Shown here: positions 1 through 6,601 of the stretch, piece after piece
Position numbering within the stretch: position 1 is the stretch's first letter
Layout of the letters: every line of letters starts with the position of its first letter
Assembly (NCBI GenBank): GCA_934316845.1
Contig: CAKRDZ010000059.1
Span: 1 to 6,967 of the forward strand
Direction of reading: 5' to 3'
Length of the DNA stretch: 6,967 bases
DNA from: an uncultured Eubacterium sp.
Lineage (GTDB): Bacteria > Bacillota > Clostridia > Lachnospirales > Lachnospiraceae
Made by a program: the position numbers and the translations under genes
Notes under the pieces: generated by a model
The model's input: only the letters and a program-made list of their open reading frames with translations
What the model was told of the DNA's origin: nothing
The model's database searches: none

Positions 1-64
1 GATAAGCAAGAAAATTCAGAATGATAGATATCAGACTTTACTATTATTTACTTGCTTGGAAATG
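1..64 (-). other. Presumed 5' leader of a gene beyond the left edge
   Basis: This stretch lies just downstream of the minus-strand promoter at 65-93, so a transcript should begin near position 58 and leave the window leftward. No start codon preceded by a ribosome site is visible, so the coding region must begin beyond position 1. A 7-bp inverted repeat (AAGCAAG at 4-10, CTTGCTT at 51-57) would bring the transcript's very 5' end against a segment about 45 nt downstream. Whether that pairing matters is unknown. The gene itself cannot be identified. Confidence 0.4.
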
Positions 65-93
65 ATGATACACTATTGACTGTCATATGTCAA
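65..93 (-). promoter_or_regulatory. SigA-type promoter reading off the left edge
   Basis: On the minus strand, TTGACA (93-88, perfect -35) is followed by a 17-nt spacer and TATCAT (70-65, five of six matches to TATAAT). The hexamers and spacing are near the housekeeping sigma consensus, so this should be a strong promoter. Transcription would start near position 58 and run leftward out of the window. The MITE target duplication begins 30 bp upstream of the -35 box, so the insertion left the core promoter intact but may have displaced upstream regulatory DNA. Confidence 0.75.
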
Positions 94-123
94 GAAGATT
101 TTCCCTGTTTTCCTTTTTCATTT

Positions 124-131
124 TTTTGATC
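124..131. repeat. Left 8-bp target-site duplication (TTTTGATC)
   Basis: TTTTGATC abuts the left terminal inverted repeat of the MITE directly and is repeated exactly at 326-333, directly abutting the right terminal repeat. An exact pair at both element boundaries is the footprint of transposase-mediated insertion. The lack of decay suggests the insertion is fairly recent. Confidence 0.85.
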
Positions 132-325
132 GTAACTATTCAGGATCAATGTATGGAAATCAATGAATCGTCGTGCTTGCACGTAAGAGGCTTTGATTTC
201 CATACATTTAGATCCTAATAGGGCTCCCCTCCCCATATGAGCATTTTTAGCCTTGTCAAAGGCGAGAAAGAACACGAAGTGTTCGAAATGCGAATGTGCG
301 GGGGAGGGGTGTCCTGAATAGTTAC
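132..325. mobile_element. 194-bp MITE with IS66-like ends
   Basis: A non-coding, non-autonomous element. Its ends are perfect 14-bp inverted repeats, GTAACTATTCAGGA at 132-145 and its complement at 312-325, flanked by the 8-bp direct repeat TTTTGATC. Ends starting GTAA plus an 8-bp duplication are hallmarks of the IS66 family (established knowledge), so IS66-type transposase mobilisation in trans is the best inference. The interior is almost all palindromic. A 16-bp perfect stem (148-163 with 193-208) is extended by AGGATC/GATCCT (142-147 with 211-216). A second arm pairs CCCCTCCCC (226-234) with GGGGAGGGG (301-309) and carries two small hairpins at 250-263 and 270-284. No transposase or convincing ORF lies inside. 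A structured RNA gene is an alternative reading, but the exact target duplication favours a mobile element. Confidence 0.88.
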
Positions 326-333
326 TTTTGATC
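326..333. repeat. Right 8-bp target-site duplication (TTTTGATC)
   Basis: Exact copy of 124-131, directly abutting the right inverted repeat. See the left copy for interpretation. Confidence 0.85.
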
Positions 334-340
334 TTTATGA

Positions 341-388
341 CAAAACAACCGCCAAACAGATTCACTTGAATCCATTTGGCGGTCATCT
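341..388 (-). terminator. Intrinsic terminator of the surface-protein gene, copy 1 of a repeated hairpin
   Basis: On the minus strand, 55 nt after the stop codon, a 36-nt hairpin (383-348) is followed by the T-rich run TGTTTTG. The outer stem is 9 bp (ACCGCCAAA/TTTGGCGGT), then a symmetric CA/CA internal loop, then a 6-bp inner stem (GATTCA/TGAATC). The T-rich run is only on the minus-strand side, which fits termination of the large gene. The whole segment recurs at 6602-6648 with the inner stem changed on both arms so that pairing is kept. Confidence 0.75.
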
Positions 389-400
389 TCATTGTATCAG

Positions 401-423
401 GTCATCAAGCTTCGCTTGGTGAC
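401..423 (-). other. Short hairpin in the 3' untranslated region
   Basis: A 23-nt near-perfect palindrome (ten pairs, one a G-T type pair, three-base loop) lies 15 nt after the stop codon of the large gene and upstream of the terminator hairpin. It has no T-run after it, so it is unlikely to terminate by itself. It may protect the mRNA 3' end or add to termination; this is inference. Confidence 0.45.
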
Positions 424-438
424 ATATAATCCAACGTT

Positions 439-3400
439 CTATTTCTTTATCTTAACTTTCTTTACACCACTCCATTTACCATACACTTTTCTGCCATTGA
501 CCATCTTATACGCGCGGACACGCACATAATAGGTCTTTTTCTTTTTCAGCTTCTTAATTGTCAAACTAGCCGCTTTACAATTTTTCAGCTTTGCTGCTCT
601 CATCTTTTTGTTCAAAGAATATTGAACCTGATATCCAGACGAACCAACTACTTTTTTCCAGATAACCTTAACTTTTCCTTTGCCTTTCTGTGTAATTTTC
701 CACATTGTTATCTTTGGAACAGTTGTTGCATTACCTGCATTTCCATAAGAACCACCGGAAATATTGCTGCTTCCGGAACTGCTGTTATTTGCACCGGTAT
801 TGGCATTACTGCTATTATTGTTGCCTGCTGGCGTTCCTGTCGATGTATTCGGTGCCTGTGGCTGTTGTGGTTTTACGGTTGACTGCGGTTTCTGTGTTGG
901 ACCTGCAGTCGGCTGCGGTTTCGTTGTTGGAACCACTGTTGGCTGCGGTTTTGTTGTTGGTACTACCGTTGGCTGCGGCTTCGCTGTTGGTACTACCGTT
1001 GGCTGTGGCTTCGTCGTTGGTACTGCCGTTGGCTGTGGCTTCGTCGTTGGTACTGCCGTTGGCTGTGGCTCTGTCGTTGGCACTGCAGTCGGCTGTGGTT
1101 CTGTCGTCGGCACTGCGGTCGGCTGCGGCTCCGTCGTTGGCGTTACTGTTGGCTGCGGATCCTCACCGCCTCCGATTGGTTCAACCGTTTTATTAACAAC
1201 CAATTGAATGCTGTAGATCTTATACGTCACATCTGTATATGCAGCTCCCGTAACCGGATCTGCATTGGCGCCGATTGTGAGATATCCTCCATTTCCGGTA
1301 AGACGTGACAGTTTGTCGGTATCCACGTTGAATAAAAATGTCTGTGTTTCATCTCCCAGAGTGCTTCCATGACTGCCATTTTCTTTCCGATCCGGGTACG
1401 AACCTTCAAAAAATGGATAGACCGTCCATACATCGTCATTCCACCACTCGTTACTGCTTTTATCAAATGTATTATTAAATACTGCAAGACTAAGCTCGCC
1501 CGGCACATTTGCCTTAATAATAATATCGCTGATCTGTGCAAGATTAATATCCTCTGGAATCTCAAAGAAAACTCTCTGATATTTCTTGGTAAATGGCAGT
1601 ATTACACCTTCTGCATCTGCGTTCACATTAATGTCCGATTCCATTTTTCCTGAAATCTTAGTCAGATCAAGCTTAACCATCTGTATTGGATCTTCATCAT
1701 AAATATTTTTACCGGAAGATGTCTCCTCTCCGACTTGAATATTTACTTTTTTACTGATTCCTGTTTCTTTTACTGTAAGAGAAAGTACGGCCTGACCATA
1801 TACAAGCCCTTTCATGCTGATTTTATATATGCCATCGTCGCCTTCTTCTATTTTTGTTATCTCAGCAACCTGCGAATTATCAATGGATGCCGCCAAAGAG
1901 CCTTTGGATGCTCCACTTACTTCAACAGACAATTCATAACTGTCCTCAAGTGCAAGATTTACGTAGTCATTGCTTTCAATCGTAACATCCTCACTTGCCA
2001 CATCACTCTTTGTAACTGCTGCCAAAGCTTTTCCCGTGCTGCTGGTAATATTTTCCATTCCTCCAACTGTAACTTTCTCGCCTTTCGCAATCGGAGTATC
2101 GTATATTAACGTAAATTCTTTGGCAAACACATTTCTCGCTGCGTCTGTTTCCGACTTATCATAAGAAAGTGTATATGCGATCGAATTTCCCTGAGAATCC
2201 GTTAATGTAAGGTTCTTAACCGTCTCCGGATCCATGTATTGGGTAAATATTACTTTAGTAAATGTTTCATAAGAATGAATCTCCTTAATCTCAGGAGCTG
2301 CCAATGGCTTCATTTCTATATTCACATCGGTCTGTGGTGGTGGTACTTCCATCCAGTCACTGTATGCTGTCTCGTATCCTTCTTTTTCCGCTTTTACCTG
2401 CCAGTATCCTTCCGGTACATCCCAGGCATATGAACCCGCCTCATCTGTTACAAGCGGATTTTCCTGATCGTATTCAGAAGCATCCCACACGGTGCCCTTT
2501 TTATCCGTTTTCTTTTCCTTATAATATAACGTTGTCGTTACATCGGATAGGCGGTTGGTCATCACTCCTTCGTATACATAACCACTTGGATCAATGATCC
2601 ATCGAATTATCATATCTTTTAAACTCAGTTTTCCGTTAAGGAAATCATCAAAATCTCCCGATTCGATCATCGGTATGATACATTTTTTTATAGCAAGTGC
2701 TAACAATCCACAAGCAATTGCTACACCGGAACCCGGCAATGCCATTGCTCCAAACACACCGATTACTCCTGCAATGTATGTAAATACCATTTTTTCCGCA
2801 GCAATATCAGCCATCTTTTGTATTTCTTTTAATTTGGCTTCACGCTGTGCCGGAGACAGACTTTGATCACTCATTACTTCCTGTTTCATCCAAAGCAAGT
2901 TAATGACATTTCCCTCAAAGCTAAACATACTGTTGGCACTGTCTACAAGAAAACCTCCTGTAGAGCTGTCCATGCCAAACAGATCGAAAATGGTCTTCTG
3001 AGTTGTTGACTGTCCTTTTTTAATAATGTAGCGGGCAACGGTATTATCTACCGCTTTGGGATCTACAAGATACATCTGAATCGTATCCGCATTGAGTTCT
3101 GTCTTTACCAGGGCAATATCCTGCGCCAGATCTCCTTCGCCCATTGTATATCTGCTAAATCCGTCTTTCTCAAAGAAGTCATAAAGTTTTCCGATATCTT
3201 TTGCTGTTCCCTCTTTGTCAAACACTTTAAGGAAATCAATGATATCACCAACGCCTTCTGACAGATCCGAACAAGCATTTAATTCTGTATCCTCTTCCCC
3301 ACTCTGTGCCGCCTGTTTTTTCTCTAACTCTTCCGCATATTCAGTCAATGTCATCTTATCATAAGAATACTCTACAACATCTCCTGATTTTAATGTAATC

Positions 3401-6400
3401 TCTGCTTGATAATCGCTCTCCGTATCCGTTATCTGTTCTGCCGTTGCTTCTCTCCAATTTTCCGGGATCGAAGCTTTTTCTTCGTCAGTCAGGGTCACAT
3501 TTTCCTCTTCATCTACCTGCGTACCCCCGTCCGGTTTTGCTACATACTCAATGGAGAGATTTCCCGGTACATACGATGCATCATTTCCAAAAAATCCATT
3601 TGTCACATATGCATTTTTATCTGCATCCCACTTTGCTTCCAGTTTGCGGGAATATCCTCCTCGGCTGCTGATAACAAATACTCTGCTGATCTTATCCGCA
3701 TTTTCATATTGAATGCTGAACTGGTATGGCTTTCCAGCCTGAAATGTAATATATTTCAAAGTTCCATCATTTTTTAACAGATCAAATGTTTTATGTCCAT
3801 CTTTATAGTCATGTGCCTCAATATAAAGTGAAACACCGGAAAGTTTTGGTCCATTTTCAATCGTCGTTATCTGTTTTGATAACTCTGCTTCCTTTCCGGA
3901 TTTTTCAACCGATACGATCTTGACCGTATAGTTCTTAAAATTCTCTGGGTAATCCAAAGCAATATCTGTAGAATATTTTCCCGTCTTGGATACCAGTACT
4001 TCTTTGACAAGTTCTCCATCTACGTAGATTTCAACATTTTTGCCACTGATACCGTATCCTTTAACCTCTACACTTACTGAATCTTCGCCTTTTTCATAAG
4101 AAACATCATCGTTGCACCCCAATGTAAGGCAGGTACAATTTTCGCTTACCGCACCAATAATATTGGATTGTGAAACTCCATCTTTCTCGTAATTTAATAC
4201 AGCATAGGAATTTATTCTTCCATCCACATTTGGAGTCGTGTATATACGGCATTTTCCTGTGCTTTTTTTAACCGGAATGGTGATCTTATTGTCTGATGTA
4301 ATCTTAAAATCACTATCACTCAACGCTATTCCATCCAGTTTAATGCTATTCACAGCAGAAGTTGCCGGAAGTTTCACAACAAGCTGCATGTCTTTAACGT
4401 TTTTAATCTCTTTTTGCTTCAATGCATAATCAAGATTCATCACAACATAACTGCTTGCACTGCTGCCATTAATCTCATACGTTGATTTTTCATGCTCAAT
4501 TACTTTATCTACCGTATCTGTATATTCCAGATTTGAAAATTCCAGATTTTGCTCTGCGTCCGTGAAACTCTTCATGGAATCTGTATATTTTGCTACCTTA
4601 ATCGTTGCATTGGTGCAATTTTGAAATGCATTTTTTCCAATCGATGTAATTTTCTTATTTGCTAAAACCTCTGTAAGACTGGTACAGCCTGAAAAAGCTC
4701 CGTCCCCTATTGTTTTAATCGATATTGGAAGTTCCACGCTTCGAAGATTGGTACAATTTTCAAATGCATAACTATCGATATCTGTCATCTCATCTAACAA
4801 TTTTACTTCTCTAAGCTGGGAAGCATTGTGGAACAAATGGGATGGGATTTTTTTCAATCCTTTTTCAAAGGTTACTTTGGAAATTCCACTTCCCTCAAAT
4901 GGTTCTCCCCAATATGTATCCGTGACTTCTGTTATATTTTTAGGAATCACTATTTCCATTACACCTTTATTTCCTGATAATATTTTCGCTCCTATTGTTT
5001 TTAAACTTGACGGTAGTTTTAGCGCTGCCAAAGAAGTTTCGCTAAACGCATATTTTCCAATAGTTGTTACACTATCTGGTATGTTTATTGATGTTAAAGA
5101 AGAACATGAGGAAAAAGCTGATTCTTCTATCAACACTATTGAATTTGGTATATTTACTTGAGTTAATTTCTCCATATTTTTTAGAAGATTAGCTGGAATT
5201 TTTTTCATTCCCTTTTCTAAAACAACCTTACGTATATTACTTCCTTCAAATGGAGTTCCCCAAAATGTATCTATTGCTTTTATAACGGTTTTAGGAACAA
5301 TAATTTCTGTTACTTCTTTGTTCTCTGATAACACTTTTGCTCCTATTTCTGTTAACTGAGCAGGTAATTTTAAAGTTTTAATATTTGTTTTCGCGAATGC
5401 ATATTTTCCAATAGAAGTAACATTATCTGGTATATTAATCTCTTTCAAAGAAGAACATTCACAAAATGTCGACTCTTCTATGCTTGTTATGGCATCTGGT
5501 ATATTGATATTTGTCAACGCTGAACAAGACTTAAATGCTGATCCACCTATAGCAGTTATGGAATCTGGTATATCTACTTGAGTTAATTTGTCCATGTTTC
5601 TAAACATTTCAGATGGAATTTTTTTCATTCCCTCTTCCAAAACAACTTTACTAATATTGCTCCCCTCAAATGGTCCTCCCCAATATGTATCCGCTGATTC
5701 AATAACAGTTTTTGGAATTACTATTTCCACTACCTCTTTATTTCCAGATAATACTTTTGCCCCTATAGTTTGCAAACTAGAAGGTAATTTCAACGCTTTA
5801 ATACTTGTTCCTGCTAACGCATATTTTCCAATATAAGTCACACTTTCAGGTATATCTATGTCTGTTAACGCAGAACACGTATTAAACGCAGATTCCTCTA
5901 TTTTTGTTATAGAATCCGGTATATCCACTTGAGTTAGTTTATCCATGTTTCTAAACATTTCAGATGGAATTTTTTTCATTCCCTCTTCCAGAACAACTTT
6001 ACTAATATTGCTTCCCTCAAATGGTCCTCCCCAATATGTATTCGTTGACTCAATTACATTTTTAGGGATTATAATCTCTGTTACTCCTTTATTTTGGGAT
6101 AACATCTTTGCCCCTATAGCCGTCAAACTCGAAGGTAACTTTAATGACGTAATACCTGTTCCTGCCAATGCATACTTGCCAATTGATTTAATGCCCTCCG
6201 GTATATTCACTCCCGTTATTGTTTTCTTATCCTGAAAAACACCATCTCCAATCCCTACTACCTGCTTTCCATCCAATGTACTTGGAATTGCCACATACGA
6301 AGCACTTCCGTCATATTTGGTGATAGTAGCCTCATCATCACCATTTAATGTGTACGTATAATCACCACTCGTATACGTAGTTTCCGCTGCCTTTGCCGGG

Positions 6401-6474
6401 ACAAAATCAAGTCCGGTAACAACCATCGCTGCTACTAGCAATAGACTCAGACAACGACGAATCTTTTTGTCCAT
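439..6474 (-). CDS. Giant secreted BspA-like LRR_5 surface protein (2011 aa)
   Basis: Probably a cell-surface adhesin or ligand-binding protein; the ligand is unknown. Residues 1-29 are a signal peptide (basic MDKKIRR, hydrophobic core, likely cleavage at AKA/AE); no lipobox. Residues 75-634 hold about 24 LRR_5/BspA-type repeats (pattern IGxxAFxxCxxLxxIxIPdSVtx), 21 of them in four super-repeats. An Ig-like domain lies near 795-870. A mixed, partly helical region (about 995-1290) contains a Gly/Ala-rich hydrophobic hairpin at 1229-1270. A carboxypeptidase-regulatory-like beta domain spans 1294-1390 (IDPSGYVYE start), then Big_5-like (about 1393-1485) and Big_2-like (about 1490-1575) domains and a jelly-roll, CBM-like domain (about 1594-1765). 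A Pro/Thr stalk (1773-1862), a Ser/Asn/Gly linker and a Lys-rich Fn3-like domain (1921-2011, no Asp or Glu) finish it. No LPXTG motif or SLH domain is visible, so the basic tail may hold it to anionic wall polymers (inference). The start is set by AAGGAGG 8 nt upstream and the signal peptide. Domain names after the LRRs rest on resemblance only. Confidence 0.95.
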   Translation of the reverse strand: MDKKIRRCLSLLLVAAMVVTGLDFVPAKAAETTYTSGDYTYTLNGDDEATITKYDGSASYVAIPSTLDGKQVVGIGDGVFQDKKTITGVNIPEGIKSIGKYALAGTGITSLKLPSSLTAIGAKMLSQNKGVTEIIIPKNVIESTNTYWGGPFEGSNISKVVLEEGMKKIPSEMFRNMDKLTQVDIPDSITKIEESAFNTCSALTDIDIPESVTYIGKYALAGTSIKALKLPSSLQTIGAKVLSGNKEVVEIVIPKTVIESADTYWGGPFEGSNISKVVLEEGMKKIPSEMFRNMDKLTQVDIPDSITAIGGSAFKSCSALTNINIPDAITSIEESTFCECSSLKEINIPDNVTSIGKYAFAKTNIKTLKLPAQLTEIGAKVLSENKEVTEIIVPKTVIKAIDTFWGTPFEGSNIRKVVLEKGMKKIPANLLKNMEKLTQVNIPNSIVLIEESAFSSCSSLTSINIPDSVTTIGKYAFSETSLAALKLPSSLKTIGAKILSGNKGVMEIVIPKNITEVTDTYWGEPFEGSGISKVTFEKGLKKIPSHLFHNASQLREVKLLDEMTDIDSYAFENCTNLRSVELPISIKTIGDGAFSGCTSLTEVLANKKITSIGKNAFQNCTNATIKVAKYTDSMKSFTDAEQNLEFSNLEYTDTVDKVIEHEKSTYEINGSSASSYVVMNLDYALKQKEIKNVKDMQLVVKLPATSAVNSIKLDGIALSDSDFKITSDNKITIPVKKSTGKCRIYTTPNVDGRINSYAVLNYEKDGVSQSNIIGAVSENCTCLTLGCNDDVSYEKGEDSVSVEVKGYGISGKNVEIYVDGELVKEVLVSKTGKYSTDIALDYPENFKNYTVKIVSVEKSGKEAELSKQITTIENGPKLSGVSLYIEAHDYKDGHKTFDLLKNDGTLKYITFQAGKPYQFSIQYENADKISRVFVISSRGGYSRKLEAKWDADKNAYVTNGFFGNDASYVPGNLSIEYVAKPDGGTQVDEEENVTLTDEEKASIPENWREATAEQITDTESDYQAEITLKSGDVVEYSYDKMTLTEYAEELEKKQAAQSGEEDTELNACSDLSEGVGDIIDFLKVFDKEGTAKDIGKLYDFFEKDGFSRYTMGEGDLAQDIALVKTELNADTIQMYLVDPKAVDNTVARYIIKKGQSTTQKTIFDLFGMDSSTGGFLVDSANSMFSFEGNVINLLWMKQEVMSDQSLSPAQREAKLKEIQKMADIAAEKMVFTYIAGVIGVFGAMALPGSGVAIACGLLALAIKKCIIPMIESGDFDDFLNGKLSLKDMIIRWIIDPSGYVYEGVMTNRLSDVTTTLYYKEKKTDKKGTVWDASEYDQENPLVTDEAGSYAWDVPEGYWQVKAEKEGYETAYSDWMEVPPPQTDVNIEMKPLAAPEIKEIHSYETFTKVIFTQYMDPETVKNLTLTDSQGNSIAYTLSYDKSETDAARNVFAKEFTLIYDTPIAKGEKVTVGGMENITSSTGKALAAVTKSDVASEDVTIESNDYVNLALEDSYELSVEVSGASKGSLAASIDNSQVAEITKIEEGDDGIYKISMKGLVYGQAVLSLTVKETGISKKVNIQVGEETSSGKNIYDEDPIQMVKLDLTKISGKMESDINVNADAEGVILPFTKKYQRVFFEIPEDINLAQISDIIIKANVPGELSLAVFNNTFDKSSNEWWNDDVWTVYPFFEGSYPDRKENGSHGSTLGDETQTFLFNVDTDKLSRLTGNGGYLTIGANADPVTGAAYTDVTYKIYSIQLVVNKTVEPIGGGEDPQPTVTPTTEPQPTAVPTTEPQPTAVPTTEPQPTAVPTTKPQPTAVPTTKPQPTVVPTAKPQPTVVPTTKPQPTVVPTTKPQPTAGPTQKPQSTVKPQQPQAPNTSTGTPAGNNNSSNANTGANNSSSGSSNISGGSYGNAGNATTVPKITMWKITQKGKGKVKVIWKKVVGSSGYQVQYSLNKKMRAAKLKNCKAASLTIKKLKKKKTYYVRVRAYKMVNGRKVYGKWSGVKKVKIKK
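859..1158 (-). repeat. 30-bp minisatellite encoding Pro/Thr decapeptides
   Basis: Nine 30-bp units (889-1158) encode residues 1773-1862 with consensus PQPTAVPTTE/K, and a tenth degenerate unit follows at 859-888 (PQSTVKPQQP). The last residue of each unit drifts from Glu in the first three to Lys in the next ones, so charge changes along the array. Such Pro/Thr runs usually form an extended wall-spanning or domain-separating stalk, and the many Thr residues could be glycosylated (inference). The in-frame 30-bp period allows length change without frameshift. Confidence 0.95.
4711..5061 (-). repeat. LRR super-repeat 4 (residues 472-588, 117 aa)
   Basis: Last and most diverged super-repeat. It keeps the order of five LRRs (IGKYAF, IGAKIL, WGEPFEGS, IPSHLF, IDSYAF) and the exact 117-residue length. 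Its last two LRRs have drifted most (LLDEMTD and FENCTNL in place of IPDSIT and CSALT). Two ordinary 23-residue LRRs follow at 589-634 and close the domain. Confidence 0.85.
5062..5412 (-). repeat. LRR super-repeat 3 (residues 355-471, 117 aa)
   Basis: Five LRRs in the same order as the other super-repeats, starting at IGKYAFAKT and containing the conserved TPFEGSNI and GMKKIP blocks. It is visibly more diverged from super-repeats 1 and 2 than these are from each other. Confidence 0.9.
5413..5832 (-). repeat. LRR super-repeat 2 with one extra LRR (residues 215-354, 140 aa)
   Basis: Same order as the others, plus one additional 23-residue LRR near its end (IGGSAFKSC unit followed by IESTFCEC-like unit), making 140 residues rather than 117. 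The stretch from TYWGG to IPDSIT is identical in protein sequence to super-repeat 1, which points to recent duplication or gene conversion. Confidence 0.92.
5833..6183 (-). repeat. LRR super-repeat 1 (residues 98-214, 117 aa)
   Basis: Five LRRs of 22, 28, 21, 23 and 23 residues, starting respectively at IGKYAL, IGAKML, WGGPFEGS, IPSEMF and IEESAF. The 28- and 21-residue units are unusual lengths for LRR_5, and this same irregularity returns in all four super-repeats, showing that the five-LRR block was the unit of duplication. Confidence 0.92.
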
Positions 6475-6482
6475 AATTTTTT

Positions 6483-6489
6483 CCTCCTT
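6483..6489 (-). promoter_or_regulatory. Ribosome binding site of the large surface-protein gene
   Basis: AAGGAGG on the minus strand, with 8 nt (AAAAAATT) between GGAGG and the ATG at 6474. This is a full-strength Shine-Dalgarno at ideal spacing. It fixes the start codon, which also gives a proper signal peptide. Confidence 0.93.
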
Positions 6490-6515
6490 ATTTTTTAACT
6501 AGATTTTTTAGTAAC

Positions 6516-6544
6516 ATTATACATTATACACCCCTTATGTTCAA
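6516..6544 (-). promoter_or_regulatory. Promoter of the surface-protein gene with tandem -10 boxes
   Basis: On the minus strand, TTGAAC (6544-6539) is followed by 17 nt and TATAAT (6521-6516). A second perfect TATAAT lies 7 bp upstream (6528-6523), because GTATAAT is tandemly repeated; it sits only 10 nt from the -35 box, so the downstream hexamer is the likely one. Transcription should begin near 6509, giving a leader of about 35 nt. The DNA just upstream is A-rich on this strand, including an eight-A run near 6545-6552, and may act as an UP-like element. Confidence 0.8.
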
Positions 6545-6601
6545 TTTTTTTTCCGTTTTTTTCACTTTTAAGTCCTTTTGGCGGGTATAACAAACAAATC
6601 A

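Noticed and set aside
2..79. Open plus-strand frame from the left edge to a stop at 77-79, possible end of a convergent gene
   Set aside because: Only 25 codons, no recognisable sequence, and it overlaps a near-consensus minus-strand promoter with its leader.
90..392. A 100-codon minus-strand ORF
   Set aside because: It has no ribosome site, starts inside the terminator region and runs through the hairpin, both target duplications and the whole MITE. The open frame is best explained by palindromic, non-coding DNA.
439..560. LPXTG sorting signal, SLH domain or choline-binding repeats at the C-terminus
   Set aside because: The last 91 residues contain no LPXTG-like motif followed by a hydrophobic segment, no SLH motifs and no aromatic choline-binding repeat.
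859..1158. Regularly spaced 30-bp repeat as a CRISPR array
   Set aside because: The units are contiguous, have no unique spacers, and encode an in-frame Pro/Thr stalk.
705..1207. Two plus-strand ORFs of 147-163 codons opposite the stalk-coding repeats
   Set aside because: Both are antisense shadows of the 30-bp repeat: their low-complexity Val/Gly/Cys or Leu/Ala runs follow from the period, and neither has a ribosome site or recognisable fold.
4826..6235. Three similar plus-strand ORFs opposite the LRR super-repeats
   Set aside because: They resemble one another only because they are antisense to duplicated LRR blocks; the minus-strand frame carries the signal peptide and the LRR pattern.
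6407..6474. Lipoprotein signal because of Cys at residue 8
   Set aside because: The Cys lies before the hydrophobic core, not after a lipobox; the AKA/AE site near residue 29 fits signal peptidase I.
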